Part shown: piece after piece, positions 7,453-13,825 of the stretch
How the letters are laid out: every line of letters begins with the position of its first letter
Numbering within the stretch: position 1 is the first letter of the stretch
Assembly: GCA_902798675.1 (NCBI GenBank)
Contig: CADBXQ010000014.1
Coordinates: 1-13,825 of the forward strand
DNA length: 13,825 bases
DNA from: Oscillospiraceae bacterium
Lineage (GTDB): Bacteria; Bacillota; Clostridia; Oscillospirales; Ruminococcaceae
Direction: 5' to 3'
Made by a program: the position numbers and the translations under genes
The notes under the pieces: model-generated
Database searches by the model: none
What the model saw: only the letters and a program-made list of their open reading frames with translations
What the model was told of the DNA's origin: nothing

Positions 7453-8658
7453 CTATTCAAAAAATGCTTCGTGAAGGGCATTTAAAGCACGATCACTGTA
7501 TTTTTGATCTATTAAAACAGAAATTTTTATATCGCTTGTTGATATCATTTGTATGTTAATTTCTGCGTCATATAAAGCTTCAAACATTTTTGCAGCAACT
7601 CCGGGATTTGTATGCATCCCAGCGCCAACAATCGAGACTTTTGAGATTGAATCTGTCACTTGGATTTTATCAGTTCCAATAGCATCAGTGTTTTTTTCAA
7701 GAACCTCAACCGCAAGCTTCATCTGGCTTGTTGGAACGGTGAAGCTGACGTCTTTTGCTTCCCCGCGCCCAATCGATTGAAGTATAACATCCACATTAAC
7801 ATCATACTTGCCCATGAGCGAAAATATTTGATATGCAAAGCCGGGCCTGTTTGGAACATTCAAAAGAGCAATGCGAGATGTGTCATCGTCTTTAGTAATG
7901 CCTCTAACCAATAATTTTTCCATAGAAATCTTCTCCTTAATCTTTGTTCCTGGGATATTTTCAAAGCTCGACAAAACTTCCAAATTAACGTTATATCTCT
8001 TGGCCATTTCAACCGAGCGGCTGTGTAGAACTTGGGCTCCCAAAGTTGTCAGCTCGAGCATTTCATCAAAACTAATGCTGTCGAGTTTTATAGCGTTTTT
8101 AACCAAATTCGGATCTGCGGTATATATTCCATCAACATCAGTGTATATTTGACACAAATCTGCGTTCAGTGCTGCTGCCAGGGCGACGGCGCTAGTGTCT
8201 GACCCTCCTCGGCCAAGCGTTGTTATGTCGCCAAACTGGTCTATTCCCTGAAATCCCGCAACAATAACTATTTTGTTTAAATCCATTTCATGTTCCAGGC
8301 GCGATGTGTCTATCTTTTTGATTCGAGCGTTGCAATGATTCGGCTCAGTTTTAAAGCCCGCCTGCCAACCGGTAAGCGAAATAACCGAAAACCCAAGCCT
8401 TTCAATCGCCATAGCAAGCAAAGAAACCGAAATTTGTTCGCCACTAGACAGCAAAACATCCATCTCTCTTTTGGACGGCTTTTCATTGATTTCAAAGGCC
8501 TTTTTTTCAAGATCATCCGTTGTCTCCCCTTGAGCAGAAACAACAACAACAACTTTGTTTCCATTTTTTTTAGCATTCGTCACAATTTTCGCAACATTTC
8601 TTAAACATTCAACATCAGCAACCGAAGTTCCTCCAAATTTCTGGACAATCAAGCTCAT
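7453..8658 (-). CDS. lysC: Aspartate kinase with C-terminal tandem ACT region
   Basis: The 401-aa protein phosphorylates aspartate to aspartyl-4-phosphate, the first step toward lysine, threonine and methionine. The N-terminal kinase domain shows KFGGTSVAD (residues 8-16), TTLGRGGSDTSAVALAAAL, QIYTDVDGIYTADP and GAQVLHSRSVEMAKRYNV. From about residue 246 comes the regulatory ACT pair, with LLNVPNRPGFAYQIF, VDVILQSIG and VSIVGAGMHTNPGVAAKMFEAL. The length of about 400 aa matches monofunctional Gram-positive aspartokinases of the LysC type, which are inhibited by lysine or by lysine plus threonine. ATG 8658 follows GGAGG (8668-8672). An internal AAGGAG-ATG at 7921-7938 suggests a separately translated beta subunit. 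It lies between thrB (48 nt upstream) and the synthetase gene. Confidence 0.96.
   Translation of the reverse strand: MSLIVQKFGGTSVADVECLRNVAKIVTNAKKNGNKVVVVVSAQGETTDDLEKKAFEINEKPSKREMDVLLSSGEQISVSLLAMAIERLGFSVISLTGWQAGFKTEPNHCNARIKKIDTSRLEHEMDLNKIVIVAGFQGIDQFGDITTLGRGGSDTSAVALAAALNADLCQIYTDVDGIYTADPNLVKNAIKLDSISFDEMLELTTLGAQVLHSRSVEMAKRYNVNLEVLSSFENIPGTKIKEKISMEKLLVRGITKDDDTSRIALLNVPNRPGFAYQIFSLMGKYDVNVDVILQSIGRGEAKDVSFTVPTSQMKLAVEVLEKNTDAIGTDKIQVTDSISKVSIVGAGMHTNPGVAAKMFEALYDAEINIQMISTSDIKISVLIDQKYSDRALNALHEAFFE
7921..7938 (-). promoter_or_regulatory. Internal ribosome binding site and in-frame start for a lysC beta subunit
   Basis: On the minus strand AAGGAG (7933-7938) lies 9 nt before ATG (7921-7923), which encodes Met246 of the aspartate kinase, in frame. 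Translation from here gives a 156-aa protein, MEKLLVRGITKDDDTSRIA onward, made only of the ACT region. Bacillus aspartokinase II and Corynebacterium LysC produce such beta subunits from internal starts at nearly the same place, forming alpha2beta2 enzymes. Confidence 0.6.
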
Positions 8659-8706
8659 ATATTTCTTCCTCCAACTTTCTTCGTGTTATTATCAAAACTA
8701 AAAAGC

Positions 8707-9603
8707 TCATATGATATTTGCGACTACGCCATTATTATTAGCACTAAGATCTAAAATTTTCCATTTGTTCAATCCCAGTTCATTCAACTCACGCCGCATT
8801 TTGCTGACAAATGGAGTGTTTTTTCGACTGCAAATTGCAACAATAGATGAACCAGAACCGCTCAAATAAACTGCATACGCTCCAAGTTTATATGAAATAT
8901 CAAATATTTTTTCAGACCCCTCAATAAATTTTAACCTACGCGCCTGGTGTATTCTGTCATCAACAGCAACCCGGAGATTTTCAAACCTCTGAGCTGCCAT
9001 GGAAGCGACAAATAAAGACGATCTGGATATGTTGAAAACGGCATCATCACGTGAAATAACATCCGGCAGAACCGAACGAGCCTTGGAAGTTGACATCTTG
9101 AAATTTGGAACAATAACGATAAATTTTATATTCAAACTCACATTTTGTTTACAATAAAAAACCTTACCATTTTCATATACGCAAGAAACAAGTCCCCCCA
9201 AAAGAGCAGGAGCAACGTTGTCCGGATGGCCCTCGATTTTGGTCGCAAGATTTAAAATTTCTGGCCTGTTCATCGGGGAGCCCAAAAATTCATTGGCTCC
9301 AACCAACCCAGCAACTATGCAAGCTGAACTGCTTCCCAAGCCTCTTGTTATGGGGATTTTTCGCTTTTGCCTGATTCTTAAATCCCCTGGAACCTCTTTT
9401 CCACAAATTTCAAAAAGTTTGACCGCAGAACTATAAATAAGATTATTTTTGTTTTCGCAAAATTCAACCCCAAAGCGCGGGCTTGCGTCGATCTCTTCCA
9501 TTCTGTAGAAGTAAACACGGTTATATAAAGAAAGCGAGATCCCTAACGCGTCAAAACCTGAGCCCAAATTTGCAGTTGTTGCTGGAACTTTTATTTCTAT
9601 CAT
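8707..9603 (-). CDS. thrB: Homoserine kinase
   Basis: This 298-aa GHMP-family kinase makes O-phospho-L-homoserine from homoserine and ATP, the substrate of threonine synthase. PATTANLGSGFDALGISLSLYN (residues 7-28) is the N-terminal homoserine kinase signature. PITRGLGSSSACIVAGLVGAN (84-104) is the glycine/serine-rich ATP loop, GHPDNVAPALLGG (125-137) is the conserved substrate/Mg region, and YLSGSGSSIVAI is the C-terminal GHMP motif. Length is normal for the family and no domain is missing. ATG 9603 has a GGAG site at 9612-9615 and begins only 14 nt after the stop of the hom reading frame remnant, so the genes are co-transcribed and translation was probably coupled before hom was broken. Confidence 0.96.
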   Translation of the reverse strand: MIEIKVPATTANLGSGFDALGISLSLYNRVYFYRMEEIDASPRFGVEFCENKNNLIYSSAVKLFEICGKEVPGDLRIRQKRKIPITRGLGSSSACIVAGLVGANEFLGSPMNRPEILNLATKIEGHPDNVAPALLGGLVSCVYENGKVFYCKQNVSLNIKFIVIVPNFKMSTSKARSVLPDVISRDDAVFNISRSSLFVASMAAQRFENLRVAVDDRIHQARRLKFIEGSEKIFDISYKLGAYAVYLSGSGSSIVAICSRKNTPFVSKMRRELNELGLNKWKILDLSANNNGVVANII

Positions 9604-9617
9604 TGTATATTCTCCAT

Positions 9618-9827
9618 TTAATCTAATATTATTAATTTTGATAACTGTTTAATCCTATAACTAGAAAATAAATCAGCCAAATCTTCAATTTCAGATTCTG
9701 GCATATAGCCAGTTGTTAAAGCGATTTCATCAGCCGGCTGATCCTTGCGTGAAAGAAAAATTGGAGATTTATAGTTTTTTGAAACAAACTCCCTTGCTCC
9801 TTTAGCATCATCGACCTTAAGCCGCAA
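9618..9827 (-). pseudogene. Out-of-frame C-terminal ACT-like domain of hom
   Basis: The minus-strand frame from 9827 encodes LRLKVDDAKGAREFVSK, then IFLSRKDQPADEIALTTGY and a C-terminal LSKLIILD before TAA at 9618. The beta-strand/helix pattern and the terminal hydrophobic strand resemble the short ACT-like regulatory domain at the end of clostridial homoserine dehydrogenases. It is in the frame that requires stepping back one base (or skipping two) relative to the catalytic part, near 9825-9829. No ribosome binding site precedes the TTG at 9827 and the frame is closed by TAA at 9831-9833, so it is probably not translated on its own. The family's usual linker of a few tens of residues between the catalytic part and this domain is also absent, suggesting a small out-of-frame deletion rather than a one-base change. 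Confidence 0.7.
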
Positions 9828-10765
9828 ATGTTAATGATGTCGGCAACAACAGCACTCGCAGTCGGCATTTTCCCCGCTCCTTGGCCAACAAACAAAACCT
9901 CTCCAACGGCGTCTCCTTTAACCAATATGGCGTTATACACACCACCAACCGAAGCCAGTTTGCTGGAATTTGAAACAAACGCAGGACAAACCATGATTGA
10001 TATTTTTCCACTTTCCAAGCGCCTTGCCTTTCCAATCAGTTTTATAACACATCCAATCGACCTAGCAAAATCCACATCAGCCAATTCAATACATTCTATT
10101 CCGGACTGGCAAACTTCGTGTGGATATATATGGGTTCCATAAGCAAGGCTTGCCAAAATGCATATTTTTCTGTTTGAATCCGCCCCATTTATATCGTCAG
10201 TTGGATCCTTCTCAGCATACCCTTTATCTTTTGCAAGCGACAGAGCCTTTTCAAATGAAAGACCATCTTCAAGCATTTTAGTTATTATAAAATTTGTCGT
10301 TCCATTCAAAATACCACAAATATATTCAATTTTATTGGCAGCAAGACAAGAATATATAGGGCGTATTATCGGAATTCCTCCGCCAACGCTCGCCTCAAAA
10401 AGATAGTTTACATGGTTTTTTCGCGCAATCGAAAGAAGCTCATCTCCTTTTTGCGAAACCAACTCTTTATTCGAAGAAACAACGCTCTTTCCAGATTTTA
10501 ATAAAGATTTCGTAAATTCATAACTCGGATCTAGGCCGCCAATCGTCTCAACAACAACAGATATTTCATCATCCTTCAGTATATCATCAAAATTTTTAGT
10601 AAACAGGTCTGAGTAGGGCAAATTGTCAAATTCACGCAAGTCTAAAATTTTAGAGATTTCAATAGATTGTCCAACGCGCTTAGAAATATTTATGCTGTTT
10701 TTCCTCAAAAGCTCAGCAACTCCCGATCCAACAATTCCATGCCCCATGATCGCAATCTTAGCCAT
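9716..10765 (-). CDS. hom: Homoserine dehydrogenase, catalytic part; frame broken near the C-terminus
   Basis: The enzyme reduces aspartate-4-semialdehyde to homoserine with NAD(P)H. The start is ATG 10765, preceded by GGAGGGA at 10772-10778; upstream TTG codons in the same frame are ignored. Visible motifs are the Rossmann loop GHGIVGSGVAELL (from residue 8), VVETIGG, SSNKELVS, YLFEASVGGGIPIIRPI, GILNGTTNFI, KGYAEKDPTDDINGADSNRK (catalytic region) and VGQGAGKMPTASAVVADIIN. All catalytic blocks are intact to about residue 313. Then family similarity stops: the frame continues for 36 unrelated residues (CGLRSMMLKEQGSLFQ...) to a stop at 9716, while the expected C-terminal domain continues in another frame at 9618-9827. 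The truncated product could still be active, since some natural homoserine dehydrogenases lack an ACT domain, but it would lack threonine feedback control. Confidence 0.88.
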   Translation of the reverse strand: MAKIAIMGHGIVGSGVAELLRKNSINISKRVGQSIEISKILDLREFDNLPYSDLFTKNFDDILKDDEISVVVETIGGLDPSYEFTKSLLKSGKSVVSSNKELVSQKGDELLSIARKNHVNYLFEASVGGGIPIIRPIYSCLAANKIEYICGILNGTTNFIITKMLEDGLSFEKALSLAKDKGYAEKDPTDDINGADSNRKICILASLAYGTHIYPHEVCQSGIECIELADVDFARSIGCVIKLIGKARRLESGKISIMVCPAFVSNSSKLASVGGVYNAILVKGDAVGEVLFVGQGAGKMPTASAVVADIINICGLRSMMLKEQGSLFQKTINLQFFFHARISRLMKSL

Positions 10766-10810
10766 ATCGACTCCCTCCAAAATCAAGTAAAATAAACAAT
10801 TTTTATATTT

Positions 10811-10954
10811 TTAAAGGTCTAGCAAAGTGTCCTCGCCGGTTGATATATAATTTGGAAAAAATCTATTGGTTATGAATTTAATCAATCTAAATCCATAAAA
10901 AATTGCAGCCGCAAATGATATCAAACTAAATAGAATTTTTAAAAACGTTTTCAT
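10811..10954 (-). CDS. 47-residue single-span membrane peptide, first gene of the threonine cluster
   Basis: ATG 10954 is preceded by an AAGGGAAG ribosome binding site (about 9 nt away) and opens a 47-codon frame ending at TAA 10811. The peptide begins MKTFLKILFSLISFAAAIFY, continues GFRLIKFITNRFFPNYI and ends STGEDTLLDL. One hydrophobic helix (about residues 4-23) with a basic patch after it and an acidic tail predicts a small membrane-anchored protein with a charged cytoplasmic or external end. Nothing in it identifies a function. It lies between a strong promoter (11019-11047) and hom, 45 nt upstream of the hom start, so it would be the leader cistron of the hom-thrB-lysC message. It has no run of threonine or isoleucine codons, so it is not a classical attenuator leader peptide. 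Confidence 0.6.
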   Translation of the reverse strand: MKTFLKILFSLISFAAAIFYGFRLIKFITNRFFPNYISTGEDTLLDL

Positions 10955-11018
10955 ATTTTTCAACTTCCCTTCTAAAATATGTAGGAAATGTCAACTAAGA
11001 ATTTCTAGAAACAAAGAC

Positions 11019-11047
11019 ATTATACCACAACGAAAATTTAAATTCAA
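11019..11047 (-). promoter_or_regulatory. Sigma-A-like promoter of the threonine cluster
   Basis: On the minus strand TTGAAT (11042-11047) is followed after 17 nt by TATAAT (11019-11024), preceded by TG to give an extended -10 (TGGTATAAT). Transcription would begin near 11012 and reach the 47-aa peptide gene after a leader of about 60 nt, too short for a T-box or lysine riboswitch. Confidence 0.7.
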
Positions 11048-11070
11048 CTCTTGGCTTAAAAATATTAAAA
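11041..11070. repeat. Short repeat unit, TTGGCTTAAAAAT type, next to the hom promoter
   Basis: CAACTCTTGGCTTAAAAAT at 11045-11063 resembles the block at 761-780 inside copy A (GACTCTTGGCTCAAAAAA), the block at 11161-11178 inside copy B (GACTCTTTGCTTAAAAAA) and the block at 11585-11602. It overlaps the -35 box of the threonine-cluster promoter. It is a partial copy of the element's left interior. Confidence 0.5.
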
Positions 11071-11116
11071 AATGTAGCGCAAATTTACAGTTTATGCTAG
11101 GCAAATTTTAGGATTT

Positions 11117-11566
11117 TATTGGGTTATATTGGTCCCTTTCGCGCCTCTTTTTGAAAACCAGACTCTTTGCTTAAAAAATCCGAAAATCTTGAAAATCCTT
11201 GAGCCAATTCTAAAAAACAACGCAAAAAGCAAAAAATGCCGCCAGCTCACAACTAACTGTAATATTAAAACTTTCCGAGCCCCTACCTCTTTTAAAAAGC
11301 CAATAACAAGCGGCAGCCCGGCGCCCGCAACAAGGCCCAATCAAGGGCGTTTCACCTACCACTTGTTGCGGGTGGTTTTTTAAAAAACTTGGCGTTTTAA
11401 AGGGAAGTTTATCTGCGTGGTTTATGGTGAGCCCGGCGGCGCTTTTGCTCGGTTTCATCATTTTTCCCCAGAATTTTTTCGAGGACGGCTTGATTTGAGA
11501 AATTTTTCAATCAAATTCTAATATTTTCGAAATAATGAGCACTGCGGGGACAAATATAATCTAAAT
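11117..11566. repeat. ~450-bp non-coding element with terminal inverted repeats, copy B
   Basis: The left end (11117-11136) is TATTGGGTTATATTGGTCCC. The right end (11547-11566), read on the other strand, is ATTTAGATTATATTTGTCCC, a match at 15 of 20 positions and nearly the same as the ends of copy A. Length is 450 bp against 448 bp for copy A, in the same orientation. Interior order and blocks agree with copy A, but the copies have diverged by many substitutions and short indels. Two minus-strand open frames inside (74 and 83 codons) are not preserved in copy A, so coding is unlikely. Outward of the left end, GGCAAATTTTAGGATTT resembles the outer flank of copy A's right end, so the true inverted repeat may be longer than 20 bp. 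Confidence 0.75.
11324..11372. other. Hairpin inside repeat copy B
   Basis: CCCGCAACAAG (11324-11334) and CTTGTTGCGGG (11362-11372) are a perfect 11-bp inverted repeat around a 27-nt loop. The loop contains a second small stem, GCCC (11335-11338) and GGGC (11345-11348). Copy A lacks this stem at the matching place but has AAGCCA (935-940) with TGGCTT (973-978) nearby. The structure is clear on paper; whether it is transcribed is unknown. Confidence 0.55.
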
Positions 11567-11574
11567 TCAAATCT

Positions 11575-11640
11575 TAAAAAATCCGACCCTTGGCTTAAAA
11601 ATCCCGAAAATCTCAAAAATCCTTGACAATGCTATAGTTT
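11575..11640. repeat. Partial third copy of the element's left interior
   Basis: Directly after the right end of copy B, CTTAAAAAATCCGACCCTTG (from about 11573), then GCTTAAAAATCCCGAAAATC and CAAAAATCCTTGA, repeat the order of blocks at 751-806 in copy A and 11161-11202 in copy B. The similarity fades near 11630. It could be a truncated tandem copy. It lies just upstream of the flavodiiron promoter. Confidence 0.55.
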
Positions 11641-11674
11641 CAACAACAAAAATATCTAAAAAACAAATTTCTCC

Positions 11675-11704
11675 TTGACTAGGCTCGGTCTTTAGCATTA
11701 TAAT
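11675..11704 (+). promoter_or_regulatory. Sigma-A-like promoter of the flavodiiron gene
   Basis: TTGACT (11675-11680) and TATAAT (11699-11704) are separated by 18 nt and lie about 50 nt upstream of ATG 11754. The expected transcription start is near 11711, immediately before an inverted repeat. Confidence 0.7.
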
Positions 11705-11713
11705 TAAACAAAA

Positions 11714-11732
11714 ACGCGAAAAAAGTGCGCGT
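11714..11732. promoter_or_regulatory. Inverted repeat at the expected transcription start of the flavodiiron gene
   Basis: ACGCG (11714-11718) and CGCGT (11728-11732) form a perfect 5-bp inverted repeat with a 9-nt AAAAAAGTG spacer. Its place, 9 nt beyond the -10 box, suits an operator or a 5' stabilising hairpin. The arms are short, so chance is possible. Confidence 0.3.
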
Positions 11733-11753
11733 CAATTTTGGAGGTATTTATTT

Positions 11754-12968
11754 ATGAAAAATAAAATTACAGATAGTATATTCAGCGTTGGCGTTTTGAA
11801 TCCAAACGTCAGAAATGCGGATGTTGTCGTTAAAACAAGCAACGGAACAACATACAATTCATATGTTGTTAAAGGCTCTGAAAAAACCGCTCTCATTGAA
11901 ACTGTCCATAAAGACTATTTTGATAAATATTTGAAAAATGTTGAAGAAATATCGGATATAAATAAAATTGATTATCTAGTCATGAATCATAATGAGCCAG
12001 ACCACTCCGGCGCAATCCAAAAACTTATCCAATTAAATCCTAAAATAACAATCCTCACAAGTCCCGCAGGAGCAATATATCTAAAAAATATCACAAACAA
12101 TTCAAATTTAAACCTAAAAATTGTTAAAAATGACGAATATCTCGACCTCGGAAACAAGACGCTTCGCTTCATCTCGGCCCCATTTTTGCATTGGCCAGAT
12201 TCTATGTTTACGTGGGTTGAAGAGGAAAAAACCTTGTTCACATGCGACTTTTTGGGATGCCACTACTGCGAACCATATGCATTTGATTTCGAAATAACCG
12301 ACAAATCAGCCTTCCTTTCGAGTTTGAAAACCTATTTTGACTGCATATTCTCGCCTTTTAAAAAATATGTCACCAGTGGAATATCTAAGATTAAAAATCT
12401 AGACATTTCGTTTGTCTGTCCAAGCCACGGACCTGTTTTAACAAAAGATTTTATGCTTAATCAAGTGATTAAAACATATGAACAATGGAGCAACCCTCAA
12501 AAGCCAAAAGACCCGCTCATCCCAATTTTCTACTGTTCCGCATATGGCAACACAAAGCAAATAGCAAAAGCCATATCCAGGGGCATACAAAACCAAATTC
12601 CAAACTCCAAAGTTTCTTTATATAACGTCGTCGAATGCGATCCAAGCGACCTTTGCGACAAATTGAACAATTCAAGCGCATTTTTAGTTGGCTCTCCAAC
12701 AATCAACAAGGACGCAGCAGCCCCGATATGGACTCTCCTTTCGACAATAGACGCCATAAACAACGCGAAAAAACTCGCCGCAACGTTTGGCTCTTTCGGC
12801 TGGAGCGGGGAAGCAGCAAGTCAAATAGCTGACCGCCTAAAATCGCTAAAACTATCAACATTTGACGAAAATTTTAGAGTCTGTTTCACCCCAACCGAAA
12901 AAGACCTAGAAAATGCAACTGAATTTGGCGAAAAATTCGCAAAAGAATTCCTTAAAAATTTAAACTAA
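11754..12968 (+). CDS. Flavodiiron protein (FprA-type O2/NO reductase)
   Basis: The 404-aa cytoplasmic protein is a class A flavodiiron protein that reduces O2 to water (or NO to N2O) and protects anaerobes. The N-terminal metallo-beta-lactamase-like domain keeps every diiron ligand: H79-x-E81-x-D83-H84 in NHNEPDHSG, H146 in FLHWPDSM, D165 in LFTCDFLGCHYC and H225 in CPSHGPV. The C-terminal flavodoxin domain begins near residue 255 with IFYCSAYGNTKQIAKAI, the FMN phosphate loop, and continues with LVGSPTINKDAAAPIW and FGSFGWSGEAA. Length is normal and there is no fused rubredoxin or flavin reductase domain, so an external electron donor such as rubredoxin is needed; none is in the window. ATG 11754 has GGAGG at 11740-11744, 9 nt away. 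The gene stands alone, with its own promoter, and its stop is 15 nt from the end of the convergent clp gene. Confidence 0.95.
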   Translation: MKNKITDSIFSVGVLNPNVRNADVVVKTSNGTTYNSYVVKGSEKTALIETVHKDYFDKYLKNVEEISDINKIDYLVMNHNEPDHSGAIQKLIQLNPKITILTSPAGAIYLKNITNNSNLNLKIVKNDEYLDLGNKTLRFISAPFLHWPDSMFTWVEEEKTLFTCDFLGCHYCEPYAFDFEITDKSAFLSSLKTYFDCIFSPFKKYVTSGISKIKNLDISFVCPSHGPVLTKDFMLNQVIKTYEQWSNPQKPKDPLIPIFYCSAYGNTKQIAKAISRGIQNQIPNSKVSLYNVVECDPSDLCDKLNNSSAFLVGSPTINKDAAAPIWTLLSTIDAINNAKKLAATFGSFGWSGEAASQIADRLKSLKLSTFDENFRVCFTPTEKDLENATEFGEKFAKEFLKNLN

Positions 12969-12983
12969 CCTTATAAATTTTTG

Positions 12984-13825
12984 TCAATATAAAACCGGCT
13001 CTCTTTTAATCAAGGGGAAAACAATCTGATCGCTCTCAGCGGAAATTGATATTTTTTGCAAAGCGTCCCCAGATTCAATGATCAAGTTGGTTATTAAATC
13101 TTCAACATTTTTTCTGATCTCTTTTCGAAGGTCTCGAGCGCCATATTTTCCGTTTTTGAGAGGTTTTATCAAATGATTTGTTAATTTATCATCATATTCA
13201 AATTCAATTCCCCTTTCCGCCAAAACCTCTTTTGTTTCATTTAGCATTAACCTGGCGATGGATTTTAGATTCTCATCAGTTAATTTATTAAATATTACTA
13301 TTTCATCAACACGAGCTATGAATTCAGGCCGCAAGAATTTCTCCAAGGCTTTTTTCGCTTTTTCCATGTCCATTTGGCTGCGGGACTTGTCAAATCCAAC
13401 AATTCCAACTTTGTCGCTGCTTCCCGCGTTTGAAGTCATGACTAAAACTGTGTTTTCAAAGCTAACCAACCTTCCATGAGAGTCTTTAACTTTTCCTTCG
13501 TCGAGAATTTGCAAAAGAATGTTCATAATGTCCGGATGCGCCTTTTCAATTTCATCAAACAAAACAACGGAATATGGGCGCCTTCGAACCTGCTCAGTCA
13601 ACTGCCCCGCGTCATCATATCCAATATATCCCGGGGGGGAACCCGTTAATTTGGAAACTGCGTGTTTTTCCATATATTCAGACATGTCAAGGCGTATTAA
13701 ATTGTCAACTCCCTCAAACAAAGTGTTTGATAAAACCTTAACAAGCTCAGTTTTTCCAACTCCAGTCGGCCCAACAAAGATAAACGAAGCTGGCCTGCGT
13801 CGCTTTGAAATCTGAACCCTATGCC
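12984..13825 (-). CDS. Clp/Hsp100 ATPase, C-terminal AAA+ module (5' end outside window)
   Basis: The open frame enters from the right edge and ends at TGA 12984, giving 279 visible residues beginning HRVQISKRRRPASFIFVGPT. It is the second AAA+ module of a Clp unfoldase: Walker A GPTGVGKTE, LDMSEYMEKHAVSKLTGSPPGYIGYDDAGQLTE (pore-loop region), Walker B VVLFDEIEKAHPD, sensor 1 TSNAG, arginine-finger region LRPEFIARVDEIVIF and sensor 2 YGARDLRKEIRKNVED. The chain then runs on to REPVLY. These unfold proteins for ClpP or disaggregate them. ClpC, ClpE and ClpB cannot be told apart without the N-terminal part; the tail is closest in style to ClpC/ClpE. There is only a 15-nt gap to the convergent flavodiiron gene and no hairpin terminator is visible between them. 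Confidence 0.93.
   Translation of the reverse strand, partial: HRVQISKRRRPASFIFVGPTGVGKTELVKVLSNTLFEGVDNLIRLDMSEYMEKHAVSKLTGSPPGYIGYDDAGQLTEQVRRRPYSVVLFDEIEKAHPDIMNILLQILDEGKVKDSHGRLVSFENTVLVMTSNAGSSDKVGIVGFDKSRSQMDMEKAKKALEKFLRPEFIARVDEIVIFNKLTDENLKSIARLMLNETKEVLAERGIEFEYDDKLTNHLIKPLKNGKYGARDLRKEIRKNVEDLITNLIIESGDALQKISISAESDQIVFPLIKREPVLY

Noticed and set aside
9815..9840. Programmed -1 frameshifting to join the two parts of hom
   Set aside because: There is no heptameric slippery sequence or downstream structure, and the normal linker is missing, which fits a deletion or sequence error better.
10989..10994. Consensus TTGACA on the minus strand as an additional hom promoter
   Set aside because: No -10-like hexamer lies 16-18 nt downstream; the TTGAAT-17-TATAAT pair further upstream is a complete promoter.
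10765..11018. T-box, lysine riboswitch or threonine attenuator before hom
   Set aside because: The leader from the likely start site to the first gene is only about 60 nt and the small peptide has no regulatory codon run; no T-box or riboswitch core is seen.
11116..11461. Two minus-strand open frames of 74 and 83 codons inside repeat copy B
   Set aside because: They overlap each other, have no convincing start region, and the homologous copy A carries indels and stops in the same frames, so the sequence similarity is not protein-level.

Overview
The window is AT-rich with strong GGAGG-type ribosome binding sites, sigma-A-like promoters and two TTG starts. Its gene content is anaerobic: a flavodiiron protein and tandem acyl-CoA dehydratase-activase ATPases. 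This suggests a low-GC obligate anaerobe of the Firmicutes, most likely class Clostridia. I cannot place it more finely from sequence alone.

Layout from left to right: (1) the 5' part of a class-I-like aminotransferase gene, minus strand, running off the left edge; (2) a divergent intergenic region of about 840 bp holding a ~450-bp non-coding element with terminal inverted repeats (copy A); (3) a plus-strand pair for a BadF/BcrA-type activase protein (991 aa, two ASKHA ATPase modules plus a DUF2229/COG3580-like region) and its COG3581-like partner (430 aa), which in many Clostridia are one chain of about 1400 aa; (4) a minus-strand cluster read right to left: a 47-aa membrane peptide, homoserine dehydrogenase (hom, reading frame broken before its regulatory domain), homoserine kinase (thrB), aspartate kinase (lysC, with an internal ribosome binding site for a beta subunit) and an AMP-forming acyl-CoA synthetase; (5) a second divergent intergenic region of about 800 bp carrying copy B of the same element plus partial copies; (6) a plus-strand flavodiiron protein; (7) convergent to it, the C-terminal part of a Clp/Hsp100 ATPase gene running off the right edge.

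How the genes work together: lysC, hom and thrB take aspartate to homoserine phosphate, the trunk of threonine, methionine and lysine synthesis; threonine synthase is not in the window. The flavodiiron protein is a cytoplasmic O2/NO reductase, and the activase pair is expected to be oxygen-sensitive ATP-driven electron-transfer machinery with no known substrate. Clp is protein quality control.

The least ordinary content is the pair of ~450-bp repeats in the two divergent intergenic regions, the broken hom gene with loss of its ACT-like tail, and the split activase whose two frames could be rejoined at an A7 run. I found no CRISPR array, tRNA, rRNA, phage gene or transposase.
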